A DNA stretch of 36,106 nucleotides from Burkholderiales bacterium. Lineage in GTDB: Bacteria; Pseudomonadota; Gammaproteobacteria; Burkholderiales; UBA11063. This document shows, piece by piece, positions 26,999 to 36,106 of this stretch. The translations under genes and the position numbers were made by a program. The notes below the pieces were generated by a model. That model ran no database searches and had not been told where the DNA came from. It saw nothing but the letters and a program-made list of their open reading frames with translations. Within the stretch, counting starts at the first letter, position 1; each line of letters opens with the position of its first letter. Where the stretch lies: the NCBI GenBank assembly GCA_019744945.1, contig JAIETT010000041.1, positions 1-36,106 of the forward strand. Direction: 5' to 3'.

Positions 26999-28046
26999 GA
27001 CCAAGATCTATTTAACTATAACCGGAATAGTTTGTTTAGTTATTGCCCTGCTAATTTACTTTAATAAAGCAGATGATTCAGAACAAGAAATCAAACCAAC
27101 TGCTTTAGTTAATATAGCAAAAGTAAAGAAACAAGAAATGGTAAGAACCTTATACGTTAATGGCACTGTAAACTATGCACCAGATAAGGTTCAACAAATT
27201 AGTTTTAATACAGATGTAGTAGTTGATCAGGTATTCATTCAACCAGGGCAGAAAGTTAAAAATGGACAAATTCTTTTAAAACTTAGCCCCAGCCCTAGTA
27301 CTAGAGCTATTGTTGACAATGCTAAAATTTCGGTAGATTTTTCTCAAAAAGAATATAACCGATTGAATATTTTACGTAGTAAATATCTTGCTACCAACGC
27401 TGAAGTACAGAATGCTCAACAACAGTTATTAAAGTCTCAAACAGATTTACAGAATTTACTTGTTACTATCAATAGAATTAACCATACTTACTCTGCGAAT
27501 ATGAATGGCGTAGTAATTAATGTTAATGCTCAGGCTGGCCAAATTGTTCCTGCCGGAACCTTATTATTAAGTATCGGAAATAAATTACAAGCACAATTTA
27601 ATGCGCCTGCTACTTATAAAGATAACATTAAATTAAATCAAAAAATTCAAGTTACTAGCTTAAATAATACTAAGTACACTCAGTTAAGCCTAATCTCAAA
27701 TATATCAGGGCAAATTGATCCAATTAGCGCCACCATAGGACTTAATGCACCATTGGATATATCTACTGGCTTTATATCAGGAGATAGTATTACCGGTAAA
27801 ATTTATTTAGATCAAGTGAGTCAACAACTGGCTATTCCCAAATCAGCATTGTTGTATAAAGGGGATATCCCGTATATCTTTATTAATAAGAAAGGAATTG
27901 CCGAGCAAAAATGGGTGACTATCTTATATCAAAACGAAAGTACTGTTTATCTTAGTAGTGGTGTTTCTGAAAATGAAGAGGTTATAACATCAGGGAATTA
28001 CGAACTAGACCCAGGAACTAAATTACGTACGGAGTTGAATAAATGA
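26985..28046 (+). CDS. RND periplasmic adaptor (membrane fusion protein)
   Basis: N-terminal TM; VDQVFIQPGQKVKNGQILLKLSPSPS barrel-sandwich motif, VNAQAGQIVPAGTLLLSIG; overlaps OMF 3' end. Confidence 0.9.
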   Translation: MKLNKTKIYLTITGIVCLVIALLIYFNKADDSEQEIKPTALVNIAKVKKQEMVRTLYVNGTVNYAPDKVQQISFNTDVVVDQVFIQPGQKVKNGQILLKLSPSPSTRAIVDNAKISVDFSQKEYNRLNILRSKYLATNAEVQNAQQQLLKSQTDLQNLLVTINRINHTYSANMNGVVINVNAQAGQIVPAGTLLLSIGNKLQAQFNAPATYKDNIKLNQKIQVTSLNNTKYTQLSLISNISGQIDPISATIGLNAPLDISTGFISGDSITGKIYLDQVSQQLAIPKSALLYKGDIPYIFINKKGIAEQKWVTILYQNESTVYLSSGVSENEEVITSGNYELDPGTKLRTELNK

Positions 28047-31000
28047 TTTCATTATGGCTTAAAAAACATCGTACTTCAATATTATTTTTATTTTTTGTTT
28101 TAACTGCGGCAGGAATTTTTACAACGATAAAATTACCTGTTTCTCTCTTTCCTAGCATTGAATTTCCTCGGATAATTGTAAATGTGGATACAGGTGATAT
28201 GCCAATTGATAAAATGATTGTTGAAGTAACAAAGCCATTAGAATATGCTTTACGTAAAGTTCCCGGAGCTAGTGGTATCCGTTCAATAAGCAATAACGGC
28301 ACCACAGAGTTATCAGTCAATTTTCAGTGGGGGCATGATATGCCCCTTGCACTACTTCAAACTCAAGCTGCAATTAGTCAAATAGCTCCTACTTTACCGG
28401 AAGGTGTCTCTATGAATGCTTTCCGTGTTGATCTAAGTGGATATCCAATGTTTGGGCTATCTCTCACCTCTGTACTTAAAAGTATGGTCGAAATAAAAGA
28501 TTTTGCAAACTTTGAGTTATTGCCAATACTAAATTCTGTCCAGGGAGTTGCCAGTGTTGAAGTCTTGGGCGGGCAAAATGCGGAATTTCAAATACAATTT
28601 AACCCTCTGAAATTAAAGCAAAACAGCTTAACTATAAATGATATTAATCAGGCTCTTGCTACAAATAACACTATAGTTTCTGCGGGGAGGATAGAAGACC
28701 GTTATCGCCTATACTTAGTGATGTCCGGAAGTCGAAAGAAAAATTTAGAAGATTTAAAACAGGTAATAGTGCGGAGTGATGCTAGTGGAATACTGAGATT
28801 ATCTGATATCGCTTCCATAAAAATTGGTACTACACCGGCATGGATACGGGTAACATCGAATAATACAAACGCGGTGCTAATTAATATCCGTCAACAAATT
28901 GGTGCAAACACTGTTGAGATAGCAAATTTAATCAAAGATAGATTAAAAGACTTCGGCCAAACAGCTTCAAAAAGCATAACATTACAGACTTATTATGATC
29001 AATCAAAATTAATCAAGGATGCTGCCGGCAGCGTAAAAGAGGCTATTCTAATTGGTGCATTTTTAGCAGCTTTAGTTGTATTGTTTTTTTTAAGAAACTG
29101 GCGATTAACTATTATAGTAATTCTGATTATTCCCTGTGTAATTTCAACAACCGTTTTAATCCTTTATGCATTTGATATGAGCTTTAATATCATGACTTTA
29201 GGTGGGATAGCTGCAGCTGTTGGCTTAGTAATTGATGATGCCGTGGTAATGATAGAACATATAGCTCGAAGATTGGCCGAGGAACAATCTAATCCCAATT
29301 ACCATAACGAAGGTATAATTAACGCCGGTATGGAAATGCTTAAACCACTAATTGGCTCATCTATGGCCACTATTATTATCTTTGTCCCTCTATCTTTCCT
29401 TAGCGGAATTACTGGTAGTCTCTTTAAAGCTTTGGCACTTACCATGACATCTGCGCTGCTCATATCCTTTTTCTTCACATTTTTAGTTGTTCCCTTGCTT
29501 AGTGAAATGCTATTGATTAAGGTTAAATTCCGACATCATGAAGACGGAAAATTACTGCATAAACTACAAGGAAAATACGTATCAGTTATGCAAAATGTGT
29601 TATCTACTCCTAAATTGTTAATAATCCCGATTTTAGGATTCCTTTTAATTGGCTACGCGGCTTATGATAAAGTTGATTCAGGGTTTATGCCATATATGGA
29701 TGAAGGGACAATTGCTATTGACTATACAACAAAACCAGGTACATCCTTAACTGAAACAGATTGGATTCTCAAGCAAGCCGAGTCAATTATAACGTCTATT
29801 CCAGAAGTAAATGGTTACTCTCGCAGAACCGGATTACTTTTTGGTGGGAGTATTACTCCACCCAATAGAGGCGATTTTTTTATTAGCTTAAAGGATCACC
29901 CCAGAAGAAATATTGATGAAATCATAGATGAGTTACGTAATAAAATTGCCCAAACAATTCCGGGTCTACAATTTAGTATAGCGCAATTAATTGGTGATAT
30001 GATTGGAGATTTAACCTCAGTTCCTCAACCGATTGAAATAAAGATTTTTGGAGGTACTCAAACTTCTTTGATGCCAATTGCGACTATTGTTGCTGAAAAA
30101 ATCAGCAAGGTACGTGGAGTCGTTGAAATTAAGGATGGAATTGTATATTCAGGTGATAATATTGAAATTGATGTTGATCCAACAAAAGCTGCAATATTTG
30201 GTTTAGATCCAGATAAAGTAAATCAGCAAGTTCAAAGTCAAATAGCTGGGAAGTATGTTAGTAATGTATTAAGTAAAGATAAGGTGATTCCTATTCGAAT
30301 CATGGCTGAAGATAATTTACACAGTACTGTAGAGCAACTAAATAATATTATGCTTAGTGGTTCTGCGGGTAAATATACAATATTGGAACAAATCGCCAAT
30401 ATTAAAGCTCAAACAAACCAAACTCAACAAATAAGAGAAAACTTAAAACCAATGATAGCTGTTACAGCAAGGATCAGTGGCCGAGGACTTGGCTCGACAA
30501 TGGAGGAAATTAAGGGAATAATGAAAAAAACTAATCTTCCTAGGGGGGTATATGTTCAGTATGGCGGGATATATCAAGAGCAGCAAAAATCTTTTAAGGA
30601 TTTAATCCTTGTATTTGTTAGCGCAGAGTTCTTGGTTATATTATTATTGTTGATAATTTATGAGAATATTAGTATCGTATTGAGTATTCTAATAATGACA
30701 TTGCTTACACTACCTGGAATGTTTATAGGGTTATTCTTAACTAAAACTGAACTAAATATTTCATCAATGATGGGCATGACGATGGTAATTGGTATGGTAA
30801 CAGAAATTGCTATTTTTTACTTTTCGGAATTGAATTTATTGCCAAATCAAGATCAAAAACACATAATTCACGTGGGGGTTATGCGCATGCGCCCAATTTT
30901 AATGACCTCAATTATAGCTGTTTTAGCACTTCTTCCACTAGCCGTTGGATTTGGAGTTGGTTCCGAAATGCAGCAGCCACTAGCTATTACAATTATTTCG

Positions 31001-31087
31001 GGTTTAATTGTTGCTGTTCCATTAATTTTGGTTGTAATGCCAAGTATTTACCTAGTTTTACAAAAGAAAACTCATAGAAAAGTTTAG
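28043..31087 (+). CDS. RND efflux permease
   Basis: 1014 aa; GGIAAAVGLVIDDAVVMIEHIARR TM4 motif; LPVSLFPSIEFPRI; ATGA overlap with the adaptor. Confidence 0.93.
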   Translation: MISLWLKKHRTSILFLFFVLTAAGIFTTIKLPVSLFPSIEFPRIIVNVDTGDMPIDKMIVEVTKPLEYALRKVPGASGIRSISNNGTTELSVNFQWGHDMPLALLQTQAAISQIAPTLPEGVSMNAFRVDLSGYPMFGLSLTSVLKSMVEIKDFANFELLPILNSVQGVASVEVLGGQNAEFQIQFNPLKLKQNSLTINDINQALATNNTIVSAGRIEDRYRLYLVMSGSRKKNLEDLKQVIVRSDASGILRLSDIASIKIGTTPAWIRVTSNNTNAVLINIRQQIGANTVEIANLIKDRLKDFGQTASKSITLQTYYDQSKLIKDAAGSVKEAILIGAFLAALVVLFFLRNWRLTIIVILIIPCVISTTVLILYAFDMSFNIMTLGGIAAAVGLVIDDAVVMIEHIARRLAEEQSNPNYHNEGIINAGMEMLKPLIGSSMATIIIFVPLSFLSGITGSLFKALALTMTSALLISFFFTFLVVPLLSEMLLIKVKFRHHEDGKLLHKLQGKYVSVMQNVLSTPKLLIIPILGFLLIGYAAYDKVDSGFMPYMDEGTIAIDYTTKPGTSLTETDWILKQAESIITSIPEVNGYSRRTGLLFGGSITPPNRGDFFISLKDHPRRNIDEIIDELRNKIAQTIPGLQFSIAQLIGDMIGDLTSVPQPIEIKIFGGTQTSLMPIATIVAEKISKVRGVVEIKDGIVYSGDNIEIDVDPTKAAIFGLDPDKVNQQVQSQIAGKYVSNVLSKDKVIPIRIMAEDNLHSTVEQLNNIMLSGSAGKYTILEQIANIKAQTNQTQQIRENLKPMIAVTARISGRGLGSTMEEIKGIMKKTNLPRGVYVQYGGIYQEQQKSFKDLILVFVSAEFLVILLLLIIYENISIVLSILIMTLLTLPGMFIGLFLTKTELNISSMMGMTMVIGMVTEIAIFYFSELNLLPNQDQKHIIHVGVMRMRPILMTSIIAVLALLPLAVGFGVGSEMQQPLAITIISGLIVAVPLILVVMPSIYLVLQKKTHRKV

Positions 31088-31137
31088 CGAGTTGAGTTTA
31101 TTATAACATGTACTATAGTTAGTTAGAGGTCGTTATT

Positions 31138-31842
31138 ATGTTAAATCAAATTTTACTATTTATCTTAACACCTTCGATTTGCATGATTTTAGGTGGGATT
31201 ACTGCAATTTATTTTACTCCATCAGAGAAAATAACTTCAATGACCCAACATTTTGCAGCAGGAGTAGTTTTTGCAGCGGTAGCTAAAGAGTTAGTAGTAA
31301 AGCTGGGTGGTGCTCATCAAAGCCAATTGTCCCTGATTGGTGGCTTCTTGCTGGGCTTGGCCTGTATGCTTTTTGCAAAATTTATAAGTAATAAACTTGA
31401 AGAAAAGAATAATAAACTAGCAATAGGCTTTATTGTTTCGATTTTTATAGATGTATTTATAGATGGGCTATTAATTGGGATTGCGTTTCTAACTGGCGAA
31501 AAAGGTGGAATATTAATTACTATCGCACTTTCTATAGAAATAATCTTTTTAGGAATCGCAACTAGCGCTACATTAAAAGATAAAAACCTAAATACGCTCC
31601 TTAAAATTTTGATAATTTTAGGACTATCTCTAACGATACCTTTTGCAGCAGTTATAGGATTAACTTTATTTAAAAATGTTAACCCTAATTTAATGGGTGG
31701 TATTTTAGCTTTTGGTACTGCTGCTCTACTTTATTTGGTGACAGAAGAGTTATTAGTAGAAGCTCATTTAACAAAAGAAAAATTCTGGATGCCAATGTTT
31801 TTCTTTCTAGGGTTTTTATTGATATTAGTTCTGGAAAATTAA
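31138..31842 (+). CDS. ZIP-family-like metal permease
   Basis: Multi-TM; AAGVVFAAVAKELV, FIVSIFIDVFIDGLLIGIAF, ALSIEIIFLGIATSATL in ZIP-like arrangement. Confidence 0.7.
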   Translation: MLNQILLFILTPSICMILGGITAIYFTPSEKITSMTQHFAAGVVFAAVAKELVVKLGGAHQSQLSLIGGFLLGLACMLFAKFISNKLEEKNNKLAIGFIVSIFIDVFIDGLLIGIAFLTGEKGGILITIALSIEIIFLGIATSATLKDKNLNTLLKILIILGLSLTIPFAAVIGLTLFKNVNPNLMGGILAFGTAALLYLVTEELLVEAHLTKEKFWMPMFFFLGFLLILVLEN

Positions 31843-31941
31843 TTATATAATAGCCCATCATACAAAATACAGTTAGAGTGACGATAATAATTAAGGATCT
31901 ATTATTTTCTACTAAGATTATAGACAACATTAATAAAGATA

Positions 31942-32274
31942 TTATGTGATTTTATTACCAAACATGATTATTGCCATGCCGAGTAAGGTTACGCCAGAGC
32001 CAATAATATCCCAAACAGTTGGCGTTATGCTATCAACAATCCAAAGCCACAAAATTGCCGTTCCAATGTAAACTCCCCCATATGCAGCATAAACTCGTCC
32101 AGCAGCGGCTGGGTGAAGCGTAAGTAGCCAAGAAAATACAGCAAGTGAAATAAAAGCAGGGAAGAGAAGCCACGGACTTTTTCCATGATTAAGCCATAAC
32201 GCAGGTAGATAGCATCCCAAAATTTCTGCTATTGCTGTTACGAAAAAAAGCCCAAGTGTTTTCAGTTCTAACAT
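31942..32274 (-). CDS. ynfA: YnfA/UPF0060 family membrane protein
   Basis: [19 protein letters not shown]...[32 protein letters not shown]. Confidence 0.93.
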   Translation of the reverse strand: MLELKTLGLFFVTAIAEILGCYLPALWLNHGKSPWLLFPAFISLAVFSWLLTLHPAAAGRVYAAYGGVYIGTAILWLWIVDSITPTVWDIIGSGVTLLGMAIIMFGNKIT

Positions 32275-32295
32275 AGTTAACTCTTAATAAAGGTT

Positions 32296-32883
32296 TTATG
32301 ATTTGTATGCGCTTATTTGTACGCCGCGATGTCTTAGATATTTATAAAGAGTGTTTTTTGCAATACCTAATTGGCCTGCAATTTGATTAACACTTAATTT
32401 ACCTTCTTTATATAATGTTTCGGCAGCGCAAGCGGTGGCTTCAGCATGCTGTGATAATCCTTTAGGTTTCCCGCCTTTACGCCCTCTGGCTCGGGCAGAT
32501 TCAAGCCCAGCTTTTGTACGCTCACTAATCAAATCGCGTTCAAATTCAGCCAGACTTGCAAAGATATTAAAAGTTAAACGACCTTGCGGGGTAGTAGTAT
32601 CAATATTATCGTGCAAGCTTTTAAGCCCAATCTCTTGTTTAATAAGTTGGCCAACTATATCAACAAGGTTTTTAAGTGATCTACCCAGTCTATCTAATTT
32701 CCAAATAATTATTACATCACCCGGCCTCACCGGATTTAACATTTCCTGTAAAACAGGTCTTTCAGATTTTGCCCCACTAATAACTTCTTTGTATATCCTG
32801 GCACATTTTTCTTTATTCAGTGCATCAAGCTGTAAATCAAGGTTTTGATCTTTAGTGGATACTCTAGCATAACCGATTATCAT
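32296..32883 (-). CDS. tnpR: Tn3-type serine resolvase
   Basis: [22 protein letters not shown]...IIWKLDRLGRSLKNLVD...FNIFASLAEFERDLISERTKAGLESARARGRKGG plus C-terminal HTH. Confidence 0.95.
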   Translation of the reverse strand: MIIGYARVSTKDQNLDLQLDALNKEKCARIYKEVISGAKSERPVLQEMLNPVRPGDVIIIWKLDRLGRSLKNLVDIVGQLIKQEIGLKSLHDNIDTTTPQGRLTFNIFASLAEFERDLISERTKAGLESARARGRKGGKPKGLSQHAEATACAAETLYKEGKLSVNQIAGQLGIAKNTLYKYLRHRGVQISAYKS

Positions 32884-33041
32884 ATTAATCCTTAAAATTG
32901 TATACGAAAGTCAACGTATAAAGAATATTTATACTTTGATAATGCTAACCAGTATTATGACCTATTTTTGAGTTATAATGTTGCATATTTCCAAGCTTAC
33001 AAAAAGTATAACAAAACCTTCGTTATTATGGACTATAAATT

Positions 33042-35988
33042 ATGCCACGCCGTAGTGTATTAACCGAATCAGAAAAACAAGCGTTACTTATAATTCCAAC
33101 TGAATTACCTGAATTAAGCAAGTATTACTTGCTCTCTGAAGCGGACATTTCGCTAATCGGCAAAAAGCGAGGGAAACATAATAAACTTGGTTTTGCACTT
33201 TTATTATGTTGTATGCGGTACCCAGGTTCATCTTTTGACGCTGAAACCGATATTCCATTACTAACACTAAAGTTTATTGCTAACCAACTAAAAATCAAAG
33301 ATTTTTCAGTTTGGAGAAATTACTTTAAGCGTGATTCAACTCGTAGAGAACATATTTTAGAATTACAAAGTTTATTTGGGTTTAAAACGTTTACTAATTC
33401 GCACTACGAGAATTACATTAAAAAATTAACGCCATGCAAAACAAAATGATAAGGGTATTATTGTAGCGAATCAGTTAATCACATTGCTACATATGAATAA
33501 AATAATAGTTCCCAGCATATCAGTAATTGAACGTTTGTGTGCCGAAGCCATAACGAATGGTAATCAAGAGTTATATAGTGATTTAGTTGCACATCTCTCA
33601 GACATACATATATTTGAGTTAGACGAGTTATTAAAGCTAAAAGCTGAAACAAGAATTAGTAATTTGCACTGGTTACTGCAACCAGCAACAATACCAAAGC
33701 CAAAGCATATTTTACTGCACATTGAACGATTAAAAGTGATTAACAAGCTTAATTTACCGAGTAATATTAGTAAAAACGTGCACCAAAATCGTTTGATCCG
33801 GATAGCTAAAGAAGGTAAAAACATGCCAGCGGGGGAGATTCAGAAGTTTGAACCAAGCCGCAGATATGCTACGCTTGTAGCAGTGGTCATAGAAACAAGA
33901 GCTTCTATTATTGATGAAATAATTGAACTTAACGACAAAATACTTGGAAATATCTTTAATAAGGCTAAGCATAGTCATAATAATGAATTTCAAAACTCAA
34001 GTAAAACCATAAATGAAAAACTTAACCTCTATGTTAGGATTGGCCAAATACTAATTACCGCCAAACAAAATAATGAAGACCCATTTCAAGCCATCGAAGC
34101 AGTCATTCCTTGGGATGACTTTACTAAGTCAGTCAATGATACCAAAGAGCTTGCCAAGCCAGATAGCTTTGATTCGCTTTATAAAATCACTGCATACTAT
34201 TCATGGATTAAACGGTATATGATTGAATTCTTGGAAGCCCTGGAATTTAAACCGTCTAATAGTACAACTGAGCTTTTCAAAGCCTTGGGAATAGTAAAAC
34301 AGATGCATCATGGTAAATTGCGTAAGGTTCCGGATAAAGCCTCGACAATATTTATCAAAAAGCAATGGCATAGCTTAGTTTTCAAAGACAATGGTGCTAT
34401 TGATAAACAGTTTTATGAGTTTGCGGTACTTACCGAATTAAAAAATTCGCTCCGTTCTGGGGACATTTGGGTTGTCGGCTCCCGTAAACACAAAGACTTT
34501 GATGAATATTTATTGGACAAAGAAATTTTCAAACAAAAACGTTTAGAATCACCATTGCCTACAGTTGGCTCATGCAGTTTCAAAGAGTTTATTACTGGCA
34601 GAACCGATATTTTAAAAGCTAACCTTAAAGAAGTTCATGAGTTAGCATTAAAAGATGAATTACATGATGCAACCATTAACGATGATGGCTTGAAAATTAC
34701 CCCACTGACAAATTCAGTCCCAGAAGAAGCATATGCATTTAATCAAAAGGTATATGCCTTACTACCTAAAATAAAAATCACTAATTTGCTTCAGGAGGTT
34801 GATACTTGGACGAATTATACACAACATTTTATCCATTTAAAAAATGAAAAGCCAGCCGGAAACAATCAATTATTATTAACTGTAGTGCTCTCTGATGCAA
34901 TAAATTTGGGGCTGACTAAAATGGCTGAAGCTTGTCCTGGTACCACTTACTCAAAACTATCTTCAATGCAGGCCTGGCATATTAGGGAAGATACCTATAC
35001 AAGAGCGCAGGCAGTTCTGACTAACACCCAGCATCAACAGGAAATTACAAAATATTGGGGAGATGGTAATAGCTCATCTTCTGATGGCCAACGATTTAAA
35101 GCAGGCGGCACAAATCAGCATTCAGCGAACAAAAATCCAAAATACGGCAGAGAACCAGGTGTAACTTACTATGGGCATATTTCAGACTTGTATGCACCAT
35201 TTCACATGAACCTGATAACCACTAATCTCCGTGATTCAACTTATGTCTTGGACGGTTTGCTGCACCATGAGGCAGACCTTAATATCTATGAACACTATAC
35301 AGATACTGCTGGATTTACCGACCATGTGTTCGCATTAATGTATCTGTTAGGCTTCAAGTTTGCACCAAGAATCCGCGACTTAAACGATAAACGGATATAT
35401 TTGCCTAATAAATCTGCCAGTTATCCGGCATTATCCAGTATGGTTGGTGGTTACCTTAATTTAAAATTAATTGAGCAGAATTGGGATGAAATCATGAGAT
35501 TGGCTATGTCAATAAAGCATGGCACGGTTACATCATCATTAATACTACGGAAGCTTGGCAGTTACCCACGACAAAATAAACTAGCTCTGGCACTTCGAGA
35601 GCTTGGTAAGCTGGAGCGTAGCATTTTTATGCTTGAATGGTCAAAAGATCCGCAATTACGGCGCAGGGTACAAGCAGGACTAAATAAAGGTGAAGCAAGA
35701 CATGCTTTAACCAGAGCGGTACATTTTAACCGGCTAGGCGAAATTAGAGATAGAACATTTGAAAATCAATTGCACCGGGCAAGCGGTTTAAATTTAGTGG
35801 TTGGAGCCATTATATTGTGGAATACGGTTTATATTCAAAAAGCGATTGATTATTTACGAAAAACGGACAAAGACTTTAATGAAGGATTAATCAAGCACTT
35901 ATCGCCCTTAGGTTGGGAGCATATCAATTTAACCGGAGATTATATTTGGAGTAATGCACTAAAGAATAGTCAGCTAAGAATTGGATAA
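33042..35988 (+). pseudogene. tnpA: Tn3-family transposase, split by a single frameshift
   Basis: 33042-33449 encodes the DUF4158 N-terminus ending LTPCKTK*; the +1 frame then reads QNDKGIIVANQLITLLHMNKIIVPSISVIERLCAEAI..., continuous with 33484-35988, ending LSPLGWEHINLTGDYIW. Confidence 0.9.
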
Positions 35989-35991
35989 TTC

Positions 35992-36029
35992 CTTAGCGTA
36001 CGATAATTTCCGAATTCTCGTGTGACCCC
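35992..36029. repeat. Tn3 right terminal inverted repeat
   Basis: CTTAGCGTACGATAATTTCCGAATTCTCGTGTGACCCC. Confidence 0.95.
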
Positions 36030-36106
36030 AGGTATGCCGTAAGGCTGGGATTAGGGTTGTAATGATAACAGGTGATAATGGATTAACCGCACAATCTATT
36101 GCTAAA
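36030..36106 (+). pseudogene. Fragment of a second P-type cation ATPase abutting the transposon
   Basis: Frame reads QVCRKAGIRVVMITGDNGLTAQSIAK, the P-type ATPase N/P-domain 'MITGDN.LTA.SIA' motif. Confidence 0.8.

Larger units (their letters stand above)
22510..36029 (+). mobile_element. 13.5-kb Tn3-family transposon carrying metal/efflux passenger genes
   Basis: GGGGTCACACGAGAATTCGGAAATTATCGTACGCTAA (22510-22546) is the exact reverse complement of the right end (35993-36029); contains resolvase and TnpA. Confidence 0.95.

Noticed and set aside
28018-28320. Minus ORF over the RND start, and other ORFs inside passenger genes (24461-24667, 31685-31930, 33564-33993)
   Set aside because: Antisense or out-of-frame to strongly supported transport and transposase genes.
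22510-36029. Composite transposon or integron interpretation of the metal region
   Set aside because: No flanking IS copies, intI or attC-like sites; the paired 38-bp IRs with TnpA/TnpR define a unit Tn3-family transposon.
1-36106. tRNA or rRNA genes
   Set aside because: No cloverleaf or conserved rRNA segment recognised on reading; a tRNAscan-SE/Infernal run would be decisive.

Overview
AT-rich plasmid-type window, probably gammaproteobacterial (host is inference). Backbone: ParA plus a small partner protein with TTACATAA/TTATGTAA-type repeats (~2.1-4.4 kb), a compact structured GC-rich hairpin that may be an oriT (4.92-5.04 kb), eight 'GGTATCTGATAGTAACCTA' iterons (5156-5631), and a TrfA-like replication initiator (5640-6602, minus). 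No relaxase or T4SS gene is visible. The left end (1-3.1 kb) is a graveyard: a probable Tn3-family TnpA tail, a frameshifted resolvase, a DUF2442/DUF4160 pair (the latter broken), a solo Tn3-type 38-bp end cutting a GNAT gene, and a degenerate IS5/IS1031-like IS with TAA duplications. From 7-21 kb is a poorly characterised accessory region: an XRE regulator; two paralogous ~50-aa 'EFVNM..RAA.PEHL' proteins missed by the ORF track; a lipoprotein/exported-protein pair behind competing hairpins; a ~0.78-kb tandem duplication of small membrane-protein genes and DUF4190-like remnants, leading into two unknown larger proteins; a second family of tiny single-TM peptides; an AlpA/Nu1-like HTH protein; and an Abi_2/HEPN-like protein. 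Two MITE-like elements are present: 6782-6993 with 39-bp perfect TIRs, and 17985-18177 with 20-bp perfect TIRs and a 9-bp duplication CTACTTGAT. From 22510-36029 is a 13.5-kb Tn3-family transposon with near-perfect 38-bp IRs. It carries a CsoR/RcnR-type regulator, a Zn/Cd/Pb-type P1B ATPase, an OMF-MFP-RND efflux operon, a ZIP-like permease, YnfA, a resolvase and a frameshifted tnpA. It is inserted at the start of a ParE-like toxin gene on one side and abuts a truncated second P-type ATPase on the other, with no matching 5-bp target duplication.
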